The position numbers and the translations under genes were made by a program. Source: Cohnella zeiphila (lineage in GTDB: Bacteria; Bacillota; Bacilli; Paenibacillales; Paenibacillaceae). Taken from it: 64,000 nt of DNA. This document shows, piece by piece, positions 52,187-61,421 of the stretch. The stretch's first letter is position 1. Every line of letters begins with the position of its first letter. The DNA lies in assembly GCF_014212055.1 (NCBI RefSeq), contig NZ_JACJVO010000032.1, positions 352,641-416,640 of the forward strand, read 5' to 3'. The notes below the pieces were generated by a model. It made no database searches. It worked only from the letters and a program-made list of their open reading frames with translations, and was not told where the DNA came from.

Positions 52187-54015
52187 ACGGAATCGGCAGG
52201 CTGCTGTTTTTCCGCCGGAGCATTCAGGCCAAGATGGCGCTCAGCTTCATGGCCGTCTGTCTCGTTCCCCTCGTCCTGCTCGGATGGGCCTCCTATTCGT
52301 GGTACGCCCATCTGGTCGAGAACCGGACGGCCGAGTACAACGCGAAGCTGATGAGCACGTTCACGACCGATATGGACCAGTTCCTCGTTCAGGTCGAGCA
52401 ATTCTCCTATACCGTCTATCAGGACAATTTCCAGGCTTTGTGGAAGGACAGCTTGAACGCCAACGACTTCGAGAAGATCCGCGACCAGCTCGGGATGAAC
52501 GAACTGTTCCTGAGGCAGGAGGAATTCTACAATTTCCGCGGCATCGTGCAGGCCGTTACGCTTCTGGACGGCAAAGGGGCCGTCTTTTACGAGAACAAGG
52601 AGACGGTCAAGCCGGACTATCGCTTCGGAGGGGAAATCTGGCTGCGGATGCTGCAGAGCGGAGACGCCGGCGACTGGCTGCTCGGCCCTTATCTGACCCA
52701 GCCTTGGCTGCCGGACAACCTCGCCCCGAGCGGGGAACAGGCGGACGATTTCAAGCTGACCTATATTCGGAAAGTTTCCGATCTGCAGCGGCCGCAAACG
52801 ATTCTCGGCTATATCATGCTGCACTTCAGCCTGAAGGAGGTGCAGAAATTTCTGCTGCCTCTCATGTCGGACTCCTCGGGATCGATGATGATCGTCGACC
52901 GGAACGCCGGAACGATCGTGTACGACACGGACGTCGGCTTGATCGGCCAAGCGGTGCCCGCCGGCATCGGAAAGCCCGAATCGGGAGGGAAGGGTTACCG
53001 GATTACGAGCGAGAAAGGCCGCAAGTATTTGGTTACTTCCGCCTCGCTGCGGTCCGTCGACTGGGACGTCTACTGCAAGAACGACCTGGCGGCGCTGCTG
53101 GCCGACAGCCGCAGAATGCGAACGATCACGCTGCTGTTCGTGGCGGCCAGCTTCGCGCTGGCCATTCTGGCCGCGCAGTTTCTTTCGGCCGGCCTCGTCA
53201 CTCCGATCAAGCGGCTCAAGAACGCGATGCTCAAAGTGAGCCAGGGCTATCTCGGCGTGCAGGCGAACCGTCTGTCGCAGGACGAGATCGGGGAGCTGGG
53301 CCGTTATTTCAACGAGATGATCGGACGCATCAAGTATTTGATCGAGCAAGTGTACCGGGCCGAGCTTCACGAGCGGGAAGCGAAGCTGAACGCCCTTCAA
53401 GCCCAGATCAATCCGCACTTTCTGTACAATACGCTGGAGACGATCAACAGCATGGCGGCGGTGGAAGGAGTGCGCAAGGTCGGAGACATCGCCCGGGCGC
53501 TGTCCGACATGTTCCGCTACAGCATCAAAGCCGGCGGCATTCAGGTCGACGTCGCCGACGAGATCGGGCATATCCGCAACTACCTGAAGATCGTGTCGGT
53601 CCGGTTCGAAGACAAGCTGACATTCGGGTTGGAGATTCCGGAGGAACTGCTCCGCTATAAAATGATCAAGCTCGTGTTCCAGCCGCTCGTGGAAAATGCG
53701 GTGTTCCACGGCATCGAGACGAAGCGCGGCCGCGGCGAGGTGCGGATCGAGGCTCGGAAGGAGGACGGCGACCTGATCTTCATCATCCGAGACGACGGGA
53801 CGGGGATGACGGAGGAGCAGTTGGCGTCGCTTCGCCGAAGGCTCGCCGATTCGTCCGCGACCGGAACCTCGGAAGCCGGCGCCGGCAAGGTCGGCGTCAA
53901 AAACGTGCACGACCGGCTTCGCTTCTATTACGGGGATCCGTACGGAATCTCCCTGGACAGCCGGCCGGGAGCCGGAACGCTTGTCACCGTCCGGATTCCC
54001 GCCAGCTTGGAGTAA
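52183..54015 (+). CDS. YesM-type sensor histidine kinase
   Basis: The 610-residue membrane kinase has a TM at about 18-40 and an extracellular dCache-like sensor domain (about 41-305). A second TM follows (LLFVAASFALAILAAQFLSA), then a HAMP region, the His_kinase domain with His412 in INPHFLYNTLETIN, and an ATPase domain (VFQPLVENAVFHGIE N-box, IRDDGTGM). It is the LytS/YesM class that lacks a separate H-box dimerisation bundle. Translationally coupled to the response regulator. It probably senses extracellular sugar, possibly through the binding protein at 55905. Confidence 0.93.
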   Translation: MNGIGRLLFFRRSIQAKMALSFMAVCLVPLVLLGWASYSWYAHLVENRTAEYNAKLMSTFTTDMDQFLVQVEQFSYTVYQDNFQALWKDSLNANDFEKIRDQLGMNELFLRQEEFYNFRGIVQAVTLLDGKGAVFYENKETVKPDYRFGGEIWLRMLQSGDAGDWLLGPYLTQPWLPDNLAPSGEQADDFKLTYIRKVSDLQRPQTILGYIMLHFSLKEVQKFLLPLMSDSSGSMMIVDRNAGTIVYDTDVGLIGQAVPAGIGKPESGGKGYRITSEKGRKYLVTSASLRSVDWDVYCKNDLAALLADSRRMRTITLLFVAASFALAILAAQFLSAGLVTPIKRLKNAMLKVSQGYLGVQANRLSQDEIGELGRYFNEMIGRIKYLIEQVYRAELHEREAKLNALQAQINPHFLYNTLETINSMAAVEGVRKVGDIARALSDMFRYSIKAGGIQVDVADEIGHIRNYLKIVSVRFEDKLTFGLEIPEELLRYKMIKLVFQPLVENAVFHGIETKRGRGEVRIEARKEDGDLIFIIRDDGTGMTEEQLASLRRRLADSSATGTSEAGAGKVGVKNVHDRLRFYYGDPYGISLDSRPGAGTLVTVRIPASLE

Positions 54016-54047
54016 AAAAAGACACACGGTTCCGTAAATCCGTCTCC

Positions 54048-54076
54048 TTGTTGGGAGCGGACTCCCCTTCTATAAT
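54048..54076 (+). promoter_or_regulatory. Sigma-A promoter of the third importer operon
   Basis: TTGTTG (54048-54053), a 17-base spacer and a perfect TATAAT (54071-54076), about 40 bases before the TTG start at 54117. Confidence 0.75.
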
Positions 54077-54116
54077 GAAGCCCAGATCACTTCAAACCGT
54101 GAAGGGGAGGAGCCGC

Positions 54117-55046
54117 TTGAACGATTACGCCCACCGAACATTGCCCCGCCGCGGCGGCCTGCTGCGCCGAATGTGGAAGGCGCGGAACGCCTATCTGTTT
54201 CTGCTTCCGGCGCTTCTTCTGCTGTCCGCTATCAAGTATTACCCCTTTCTGACGGCGTTCGTCGAATCGCTGTTCGATTGGAACGGCGTCAACGTCAACC
54301 GCTTTATCGGGTTCGCCAACTACGCCGAGCTGCTGAAGGACGAGAAGATCCGGGTTGCATTTGAAAACGCCTTCAAAGTCTCTCTCGCCACCGTTCTCAT
54401 CAACCTGACCGCGCCCCTGCTCGCCGCCCTGCTCGTCTTTCGGGTCCGCAGTCCGCGGCTGCAGAACGTGCTGAAGGTCGGATTCATCGTTCCGCTGGTC
54501 GTCCCGATGATGGTGCTCATCCTGCTCTGGCGCTGGATGTACGCCGGCGATACCGGCCTGATCAACCAGGCGCTGGACGCCGTCGGCCTGGAGAGCCTGA
54601 AGCATTCGTGGCTGGGCGATTCGTCGACCGCGCTTGGCGCGATCGTGTTCGTCGGCTTCCCGTGGGTGGCCGGGCTGCCCTTTCTGCTGTATCTCGCCGG
54701 CCTGCAGAACATTTCGGAAGACCTGTTCGAAGTGGCCTCGATGGAAGGAGCGACGCCTCTGCGAAGGATGATCGCCGTCGAGCTTCCGCTGCTGTCCGGG
54801 CAAATCCGGCTGGTACTCATCTACTCGCTCATCCAGTCGTTTCAAGTGTTCGAGGCGCCTTACGCGATGACGAACGGAGGGCCGGGCATCTCCACGATTA
54901 CGCCGTCCCTGCACATTTACGACCAGGCGTTCAATTACGGCCGGTTCGGCTACGCCTCCAGCATCGGCGTCGTTCTGTTCGCGGTGCTGCTCGTTCTGAC
55001 GATCGCGCTCCAGAAGCTGATCCGCAACTCGGACAAAATCGACTAG
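54117..55046 (+). CDS. ABC sugar transporter permease, MalF/UgpA type (third importer)
   Basis: The 309-residue permease starts at TTG with GGGGAGG 7 bases upstream and just after the promoter; a longer frame from 54048 would run through the promoter. It has EAA-type loop EVASMEGATPLRRMIAVELP and six hydrophobic segments. It belongs to the MalF/UgpA branch rather than LplB. Confidence 0.92.
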   Translation: MNDYAHRTLPRRGGLLRRMWKARNAYLFLLPALLLLSAIKYYPFLTAFVESLFDWNGVNVNRFIGFANYAELLKDEKIRVAFENAFKVSLATVLINLTAPLLAALLVFRVRSPRLQNVLKVGFIVPLVVPMMVLILLWRWMYAGDTGLINQALDAVGLESLKHSWLGDSSTALGAIVFVGFPWVAGLPFLLYLAGLQNISEDLFEVASMEGATPLRRMIAVELPLLSGQIRLVLIYSLIQSFQVFEAPYAMTNGGPGISTITPSLHIYDQAFNYGRFGYASSIGVVLFAVLLVLTIALQKLIRNSDKID

Positions 55047-55059
55047 AAGGTGGCGAAGC

Positions 55060-55872
55060 ATGAAAAAGAGCAACCCGTGGACCGTCGTCTTCGTCCTGGC
55101 CCTGTTCGCCGTCGCGATGTACCCGTTCTTCGTCCTGCTGGCGTCTTCGTTCAAGCATCAGATGCAAATTTACGAGTCTCCGTGGTTTTTCTCGTCGCCG
55201 CTTTATCCAAGCAATTACGGCGTCGCGTTCCGGCAAATCTCGCAGCCGATCGTCCATTCGCTGGCCGTCACCGCCATCGGCGTCGCGGCGACGCTAATCG
55301 CTTCGGCCACGGCCGCTTTCTCGTTCGCGAGGTATTCGTTCCCGTTCAAGAACGCCCTCTATGGCGTCATCATCATGCTGCTCATGATCCCGGGCTTCGT
55401 CATCCTGGTGCCCCAGTTCATCAGCGTCAAAAACATGGGGATGTACAACACGCTGCTCGGCCAGGCGCTTCCGCCGGCCGCAAGCTATACGGCGATGGGC
55501 GTCATGCTGATGCGCGCCTTTTTCGAAGGGTTGTCGAGAAGCTTGTATGAAGCGGCCGAAATGGAAGGGGCCCGCGACTTCAGCGTGTTCGCCCGGATCG
55601 TGCTGCCGCTGTCCAAGCCGATCGTCGCCACCGTGGCGATCATGTCGGGGCTGCAAATCTGGAACAACTTCGTCTGGTCGCTCGTCGTGACGACCGGCGA
55701 CAAGGTGAAGCCGGTCATCCTCGCCATCATGACCGTCCAAGGCGGGATCAACGAAGGCGACGGCGTCAAGCTGGCCGGGTACGTAATCGCTTCCTTGCCG
55801 CTGCTCATCCTGTTTTTCGCGGCCACGAAGCCGTTCGTCTCCGGCCTTACGCAAGGCGCCGTTAAAGGCTAA
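55060..55872 (+). CDS. ABC sugar transporter permease, MalG/UgpE type (third importer)
   Basis: The 270-residue permease starts 13 bases after its partner. EAA loop: EAAEMEGARDFSVFARIVLP. The C-terminus TKPFVSGLTQGAVKG is typical of the MalG/UgpE branch. It is followed by the binding protein at 55905. Confidence 0.92.
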   Translation: MKKSNPWTVVFVLALFAVAMYPFFVLLASSFKHQMQIYESPWFFSSPLYPSNYGVAFRQISQPIVHSLAVTAIGVAATLIASATAAFSFARYSFPFKNALYGVIIMLLMIPGFVILVPQFISVKNMGMYNTLLGQALPPAASYTAMGVMLMRAFFEGLSRSLYEAAEMEGARDFSVFARIVLPLSKPIVATVAIMSGLQIWNNFVWSLVVTTGDKVKPVILAIMTVQGGINEGDGVKLAGYVIASLPLLILFFAATKPFVSGLTQGAVKG

Positions 55873-55904
55873 ATCGAAACGAAACCGGGAGGTCAACTTC
55901 AACC

Positions 55905-57419
55905 ATGCGCAAATCTTGGAAACTCGGATCCGCTCTGCTCGGATCGGTACTGCTCGTCTCGTCGCTGTCGGGCTGCGGCGGCGGCAATGGCAATAACGCC
56001 AACAATGCTAACGACGGAGGCCAAGCTTCCGCCCCGTCTTCCGCCTCATCCTCCGCTTCGCCGTCCGGCTCGGCCGCGAAGCCGGGCAAGGGCGCCAAAA
56101 TCAGCGTCGCGTATTGGGGAGCGGAGTTTGCGACCGCTCAAGACGTGGAGAAGACGTACAAGCAAATTTTCGAGGATTACAAGAAGAAAACGGGCACCGA
56201 CGTCGAATTTACATTCGTACCGGACAACAACTACCGAACCTGGATGGTCACCCAGCAGGCGGCGGGAAGCATGCCCGAGGTGGTGCTCACCCGGATGGCG
56301 TGGGTGTGGGAGGATTACGCCAAAAACCAGGTTTACGATATGACGCCGTACCTGGAGAAGGAATCGCCTTACAATCCGGGCAAGCCGTGGAAGGACACGT
56401 TCCTGCCGAGCTTCTACAAGGACAGCGTCAATCCGGCGAACGGCATCGTCAACTCGGTCCCCGCGTACACGGCGATGATTCGCATCCTGTATAACAAAGA
56501 GCTGTTCGCCAAGGCGGGCATCGACCAGGCGCCGCAGACGTGGCCGGAATTCATCGAGGACTGCAAGAAGCTGAAGGACGCCGGCATTACCCCGATGGCG
56601 ATGTCGGGCCAATCGAACAGCCACATGACCTGGTTCCTGACGTCCATCTTCGGGCAGCTTGACGAGCAGCTTCGCAAGCAGATGGATACCGACGGGGACA
56701 ATATGGTCATCAAGAACGAGCTGGCGCGCGCTACCGACAAAGGGCTGATCGACTACACGAAGTATCCGTTCAAGGACGGGCTGGAGCTGTTCAAGGACTT
56801 CTCGCAGTATTGGAACTCCGACTTCAACGGCATCGACGAGAAGAGCGCGCAGCAGCTCTGGCTGACGGGAAAGGCGGCGATGCTGCTGATGAACTCCGCC
56901 GACCTGAAGCTGGTCGACGACATGGAGGGGCGCACCTTCGAGTACGGAGGCATGCCGATTCCGACGCTGACCAAGGAACAATTCCCCGAAGCGATGGGCA
57001 AATCGGTCGTCCTGGGCGGAGCCGCAAACGAATCTTGGGCGATCTCCAGCACCGCGAAGGACGACAAGCTGGCGGCTTCCGTCGACCTGATTCAGTACCT
57101 GACCTCGCCGGAGATCGAGGGCCGGCTCGCGAACGAACTCGGCCTGCTGCCGACGATTCCGAACGCCGAGCTGCCGGATAAGCTCAAGGGCTTCGTGCTG
57201 CAGAACGAGGACATCCGCCGGGCCAACTATACCGGACCCGCCACGATCAAGGAATTTTCCGATTTCCTCGTCAAGTCGCTGCAGCTGTATTTGAGCGACA
57301 AGGTGGACGTGAACAAGCTGACCGAAGAGTTGAACAAGGAATGGAAGAAAGGAATGGACAACGCGAAGACGACGAACGGCTGGACGGAAGCCAACGGCTA
57401 CGGGATGACCAAGAACTGA
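55905..57419 (+). CDS. ABC transporter solute-binding lipoprotein (third importer)
   Basis: The 504-residue SBP has lipobox LSGC with Cys24, an Asn-rich then Ser/Ala-rich linker, and a family-1 SBP body (TDVEFTFVPDNNYRTWMVTQ, MIRILYNKELFAKAGIDQAP, MSGQSNSHMTWFLTSIF). GGGAGG precedes the ATG. The operon continues to a sulfatase, so the ligand may be a sulfated sugar (inference). Confidence 0.92.
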   Translation: MRKSWKLGSALLGSVLLVSSLSGCGGGNGNNANNANDGGQASAPSSASSSASPSGSAAKPGKGAKISVAYWGAEFATAQDVEKTYKQIFEDYKKKTGTDVEFTFVPDNNYRTWMVTQQAAGSMPEVVLTRMAWVWEDYAKNQVYDMTPYLEKESPYNPGKPWKDTFLPSFYKDSVNPANGIVNSVPAYTAMIRILYNKELFAKAGIDQAPQTWPEFIEDCKKLKDAGITPMAMSGQSNSHMTWFLTSIFGQLDEQLRKQMDTDGDNMVIKNELARATDKGLIDYTKYPFKDGLELFKDFSQYWNSDFNGIDEKSAQQLWLTGKAAMLLMNSADLKLVDDMEGRTFEYGGMPIPTLTKEQFPEAMGKSVVLGGAANESWAISSTAKDDKLAASVDLIQYLTSPEIEGRLANELGLLPTIPNAELPDKLKGFVLQNEDIRRANYTGPATIKEFSDFLVKSLQLYLSDKVDVNKLTEELNKEWKKGMDNAKTTNGWTEANGYGMTKN

Positions 57420-57491
57420 GCGGCTTCCGGGAAAAAAAGGACGGGGGAAGCGGATCGCTGCTCCCCCCATCGGCCTAAGGAGGATCCCGAC

Positions 57492-58991
57492 ATGGCGCAA
57501 GCCCCTTCGATTCTGTTTATCATGTGCGACCAGCTGCGGGCGGACGCGATCGGCGCGTACGGCAACGGACTCGTCCGAACGCCGAATCTGAACCGGCTGG
57601 CCCGGCGCGGACTGCTCTGCACGCAGGCGTATTCCACATGCCCGGTCTGCATGCCGGCCCGCTATACGATCCGCACCGGACGCGAGCCTTACCATACCGG
57701 CTATTACGACAACGGGGGCCTTCATCTTAGCGAGAGTCAGCCTGCCGATCCGGAAGCCCGCTGCGGGGATTACCTGCCCCGGACGATGAGGAAGCTCGGC
57801 TACCGCACGTTCGGCGTCGGGAAGTTCCATACCGCCCCTTGGAACGAGGAACTCGGCTACGAGGCGCAGCTGCGCAGCGAGGAATTGTGGAATACGGCCG
57901 AGCAGCGGGAAGGTGACGACTACGTCCGCTTCATTCAGGAGCGGCACCCCGAATACGGACATCTTGAGCAGCTGCACGGCGAGCGGACGGAGATGTACTA
58001 TATGCCGCAGACGAGTCCGCTTCCCGCCGAGCTGACGGTAGAAGCGTGGGCGGCGGACCGGGCGGTGGAATTCATCGATGCGGCGGAAGACGACGAGCGG
58101 CCGTACTTCGGCTTCGTCTCGTTTATCGGACCTCACCCGCCTTTGGCGCCGCCGATCCCGTTCAACCGGATGTACAACCCGGACGCGATGCCGAATCCCG
58201 TTCGCGGAGACCGGGAGACGGATTGGATGGACGAGCAGCTGCCCTGGATGAACCACTTGATCTGGGCCGAGGACATCGACGACCCGCGGGCGAGGGCGCT
58301 GAAGGCCCGGTATTACGGGGAGATTACGTACATCGATCAATGTCTGGGCCGGGTTCTCGACGCGGTGGAGCGTCGTCCGGATGCCGACAACACGCTCATT
58401 TGCTTCTTTAGCGATCACGGCGATCATATGGGCGACCATCATGCGTGGCAGAAGGAAAGCTTCTTCGAGGCGTCGGCCCGCGTGCCGTTTCTGATCAGCT
58501 GGCCTTCGCAGCTTCCTCGCGGGGAAGAGCGGGACGATCTGCTCTGCCTCACCGATCTGTTCGCCATCGCCACCGGCGCGGCGGGCCGGCTCGAGGAGCG
58601 CGACGGCATCGACGCGCTCGGCAGCCTGACCGGGAGCGCGAAGCCGAGAGAGCGGCTGTTCGGCTGGTACGGCCAGCCCGGCGAGCCGACGTTCAAGGTG
58701 ATGGTTCGCGATCCGGAATGGAAGTATATCTACATGGCCAACGGCGGGCGCGAGCAGCTGTTCCATTTGCGGGAGGATCCGAACGAGCTGCGGGAGTTGG
58801 CCTCGTTCCTGCCCGACGTCGCGGCCCGGCTTCGGCAGGCGGCGCGGGAGGAGATGGCGAAGCATGAGGCGCTCGCCCCGGCGTTGGCCGACGGGGACCT
58901 CCGAAGCTTTCCGTTCCGCGCCAGAGAGCTGACGCGAATCCGGCAGTTCGATCTGTCGCGCGGCGTCGCCGATTTTACGATCAACGGATGA
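57492..58991 (+). CDS. Cys-type sulfatase
   Basis: The 499-residue enzyme has the formylglycine motif C-x-P-x-R at Cys53 (VCMPARYTIRTGRE), metal-site MCDQLRADAIGAYG near the N-terminus, and the C-terminal metal motif FFSDHGDHMGDHHAWQKES. There is no signal peptide, so it acts in the cytoplasm on imported substrate, and needs a formylglycine-generating partner not seen in this window. AGGAGG is 7 bases before the ATG. It follows the importer operon by 72 bases without a clear terminator. Confidence 0.92.
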   Translation: MAQAPSILFIMCDQLRADAIGAYGNGLVRTPNLNRLARRGLLCTQAYSTCPVCMPARYTIRTGREPYHTGYYDNGGLHLSESQPADPEARCGDYLPRTMRKLGYRTFGVGKFHTAPWNEELGYEAQLRSEELWNTAEQREGDDYVRFIQERHPEYGHLEQLHGERTEMYYMPQTSPLPAELTVEAWAADRAVEFIDAAEDDERPYFGFVSFIGPHPPLAPPIPFNRMYNPDAMPNPVRGDRETDWMDEQLPWMNHLIWAEDIDDPRARALKARYYGEITYIDQCLGRVLDAVERRPDADNTLICFFSDHGDHMGDHHAWQKESFFEASARVPFLISWPSQLPRGEERDDLLCLTDLFAIATGAAGRLEERDGIDALGSLTGSAKPRERLFGWYGQPGEPTFKVMVRDPEWKYIYMANGGREQLFHLREDPNELRELASFLPDVAARLRQAAREEMAKHEALAPALADGDLRSFPFRARELTRIRQFDLSRGVADFTING

Positions 58992-59011
58992 CCGGGATCG
59001 TCCTTGACAAT

Positions 59012-59046
59012 CGCTGCCGGCATGCAAAAGCCGGCAGCGTTTTTTA
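59012..59046. terminator. Terminator between sulfatase and tetR
   Basis: CGCTGCCGG (59012-59020) pairs with CCGGCAGCG (59031-59039), followed by TTTTTTA. It ends the sulfatase transcript. Confidence 0.9.
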
Positions 59047-59625
59047 TTCCAGCACGGGGGCCAAGCTGGCCGCCACCACCGCCAGCACGTCCCGCACCAT
59101 CGCTTCCGCCGAGCGGTTCTGAGGGCTGCGGCTCCACTGCACGGCCGATCCGAAGATGCCCCAACTGACGACGAGGGCCGTGGCTTCAATCGTCTCGCGC
59201 GAGACGGAAGCGTTCGGTTCTTCGCCGAGCCATTGGAGCAGGAGCTGATGAAGCTCTTTTTGCGTCGCGATCTCAAACAGCGGTTCGAATTGGCTGTCTC
59301 CCGGCTTCATGTACTCTCTGGTGCGGGCAAGAAAGTCGAAAACGGCGAGAATGAGCGTTCGCAAGCTGCCCATATCCGAGATGGCGGCCGACGGCAGCGA
59401 TTCTCTGATCTTCCTCTGAAATTTCTCTCTCATCCAGCTTTCCAGAAACGCATACTTGTCTTCGAAATGCGCGTAGAAGGTCGCGCGGTTTACCGTCGCT
59501 TGCTCCGCAATATCCTGGATGGAAATGGAGTAGATATTCTTTTTCTGTTCCAGCAGTTCCATGAAGGACTGCATCAGCAGCTGGCGCGTGCGCTTGACGC
59601 GGGGGTCGTTCGGGTTTACCGGCAT
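59044..59625 (-). CDS. TetR/AcrR family transcriptional regulator
   Basis: The 193-residue protein starts with DPRVKRTRQLLMQSFMELLE and has an HTH at about 37-60 (ISIQDIAEQATVNRATFYAH). The tail is a TetR_C-type ligand domain. It is divergent from the NmrA-like oxidoreductase at 59811, and a shared region with inverted half-sites (59748-59788) separates them, the classic layout for repression of a neighbour. Confidence 0.9.
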   Translation of the reverse strand: MPVNPNDPRVKRTRQLLMQSFMELLEQKKNIYSISIQDIAEQATVNRATFYAHFEDKYAFLESWMREKFQRKIRESLPSAAISDMGSLRTLILAVFDFLARTREYMKPGDSQFEPLFEIATQKELHQLLLQWLGEEPNASVSRETIEATALVVSWGIFGSAVQWSRSPQNRSAEAMVRDVLAVVAASLAPVLE

Positions 59626-59747
59626 TTCCGACTCGCTCCTTTATACCAATAGAAAAAACCGACAAAAGCGCGAAGGTGTTGTCTAGGCAACGATAACCGC
59701 TTATTGCTGATTGTCCGGCTCTTCTCATCGGCGTATTCTTTCATTGT

Positions 59748-59788
59748 ACAGTGTATTATACGCGAAAATGATGTATAAACGACACTGT
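59748..59788. promoter_or_regulatory. Divergent operator region, tetR / NmrA-like gene
   Basis: ACAGTGT (59748-59754) and ACACTGT (59782-59788) are exact inverted half-sites, with inner arms ATTATAC and GTATAAA. They lie close to the start of the NmrA-like gene. Confidence 0.6.
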
Positions 59789-59810
59789 TGAATTTATGGA
59801 GGTGGTTATT

Positions 59811-60689
59811 ATGATCGTCATCACGGCGCCTACCGGACAGATCGGCCGCCAGGTCGTCGACAACGTCCTGGACAGCGGAGAGGCCATCCGCGTCATTGCG
59901 CGGGACCCGTCCCGTTTGTCTCCGCGCGTGCGCGAGCGCGCCGAGGTCGTACAGGGATCTCACGACGACATTGAAGTCGTCGCAAAAGCGTTGGAGGGAG
60001 CCGATACCGTGTTCTGGCTGGTTCCCCCGGATCCGCGCGCCGAGAGTGTTCAGAGCCATGTCTTGAACTTCGTTCGTCCGCTGTGCGAGGCGATAAACCG
60101 GCAGGGAGTAAAGCGCGTGATCGGCGTCTCCAGCCTGGGCCGCGGGATCGCCAAGAATGCCGGACAAATCTCCGCGATCTTCGCCATGGACGATCTGGTC
60201 GAGAGCACGGGGGTCGACTATCGCTCGCTGTGCATGCCGGGCTTCATGGATAATATGCTTTGGCAGGTCGAGCCGATCAAACGTCATGGAGCGTTTTTCT
60301 ATCCGATATCCGGAGACCTCAGACTCCCGACTTGCGCAACCCGCGACATTGCCGCTGTCGCCGCCAACCTGCTGCTCGACCGTTCCTGGAGCGGACAGGA
60401 GAACGTCCCGGTGCTTGGCCCCGAAAACCTGTCCCACAACGACATGGCGCAGATTCTATCCGAAGTGCTGGAGCGGCCGATCCGCTTCCAGCAGATCTCC
60501 GGAGAAGATTACAAAGCCACGCTGGTGCAGCACGGAATGTCCGACGCGTGGGCTCAGGGGCTGATCGATATGGCGGCCGCAGTCGATCGGGGCTTCTATC
60601 TCGCCGAGCCTCGTACTCCGCAGTCCTCCACTCCCACCGGTTTTCGCCAATGGTGCGAAGAAGTGCTGAAGCCGGCCGTCTTGGCCTAA
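59811..60689 (+). CDS. NmrA/SDR-type NAD(P)-binding protein
   Basis: The 292-residue atypical SDR has the dinucleotide motif TAPTGQIGRQVVDNVL (about 4-19), then VIARDPSRL and a central GVSSLGRG. It resembles NAD(P)H:quinone-type and azoreductase-like members of the NmrA family. GGAGGTGG lies 5-6 bases before the ATG at 59811; one at 59796 lacks a site. The divergent tetR is its likely repressor, suggesting induction by quinones or electrophiles (inference). Confidence 0.85.
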   Translation: MIVITAPTGQIGRQVVDNVLDSGEAIRVIARDPSRLSPRVRERAEVVQGSHDDIEVVAKALEGADTVFWLVPPDPRAESVQSHVLNFVRPLCEAINRQGVKRVIGVSSLGRGIAKNAGQISAIFAMDDLVESTGVDYRSLCMPGFMDNMLWQVEPIKRHGAFFYPISGDLRLPTCATRDIAAVAANLLLDRSWSGQENVPVLGPENLSHNDMAQILSEVLERPIRFQQISGEDYKATLVQHGMSDAWAQGLIDMAAAVDRGFYLAEPRTPQSSTPTGFRQWCEEVLKPAVLA

Positions 60690-60742
60690 GGAGGATTCTG
60701 GACGAAGCCTGGTCTCCAGCGTTTCTTGCAAGTCATCGGTTC

Positions 60743-60776
60743 AACACCGTCAGGAACACTTGGCGGTGTTTTTTTT
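60743..60776 (+). terminator. Terminator of the NmrA-like gene
   Basis: AACACCG (60743-60749) pairs with CGGTGTT (60764-60770), followed by a run of T. Confidence 0.8.
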
Positions 60777-60784
60777 GTGCATCC

Positions 60785-61033
60785 GTGTCGATTCGTTCTC
60801 ACTCCCGGACGCTGTGGATCGGGGCGATTCTGTCGCCGGGTTCGTATTTTCTGTTTCTGTTCGCCGCGGGCAGCGTCAACGTGTCGTCCATCTCCCCGGT
60901 CCGCGAAGACGGCATCGGATTCGGCGCGTTGTTCGGCTTGCTGATCCTGAAGGAACCGCAGGGCGTCCGCAGGATAACCGCTTCGGCGGCGGTGGCGGCG
61001 AGCATTGTTCTGGTCGCGTTGTCCTCGCGCTAA
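60785..61033 (+). pseudogene. Remnant of an EamA/DMT family transporter
   Basis: An open stretch of about 82 codons encodes WIGAILSPGSYFLFLFAAGS, VSSISPVRE, GALFGLLILKEPQG and ASIVLVALSSR. This is the last two to three helices of a 10-TM EamA (drug/metabolite) permease, in the usual order. The rest of the about 300-residue family is absent; the preceding sequence is a terminator. There is no ribosome-binding site for the GTG at 60785. I read it as a decayed gene end. Confidence 0.75.
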
Positions 61034-61127
61034 TTCTACCCCTGCATTCGGAGCAGCGATCAGGTAGAATAGAGAGAACGTCTCGCAACGCAGTCATCGG
61101 AGCTTACGGAGGGGAAGGGAGCCTTCT

Positions 61128-61394
61128 ATGATGCTTGCAATCTACTTGCTGCTTATCAATGTGATCGCCTTCGGCATGATGGCGAACGACAAGAGGCGGG
61201 CCGTTGCCGGCAGAGGAAGACGCCGCATTCCGGAGAAAAATCTGTTCCTTGCGGCGGCGCTGGGCGGCGCGCTCGGCGCGTGGATCGGCATGCGCGTCTG
61301 CCGCCATAAGACGAAGCACGCGTCATTCGTCGTCGGCATTCCCGCGCTGCTTGTCTTGAATATCCTCTGCGTGTGGCTGATCGAGCGGGCATAG
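61128..61394 (+). CDS. DUF1294 membrane protein
   Basis: The 88-residue protein has two to three membrane segments and the family pattern INVIAFGMMANDKRRAVAG, RIPEKNLFLAAALGGALGAW and RHKTKHASF. Members of DUF1294 (YsdA type) are of unknown function. Two adjacent ATGs follow a GGGAAGGGA site; the first is used. It stands alone before repeat array C. Confidence 0.85.
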   Translation: MMLAIYLLLINVIAFGMMANDKRRAVAGRGRRRIPEKNLFLAAALGGALGAWIGMRVCRHKTKHASFVVGIPALLVLNILCVWLIERA

Positions 61395-61421
61395 GCCGGC
61401 TCGACAGACATTCGAAACGGA

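Noticed and set aside
56046..59276. A 1076-codon frame antisense to the SBP and sulfatase genes
   Set aside because: Both genes on the plus strand have full motifs; the antisense product shows no recognisable domain.
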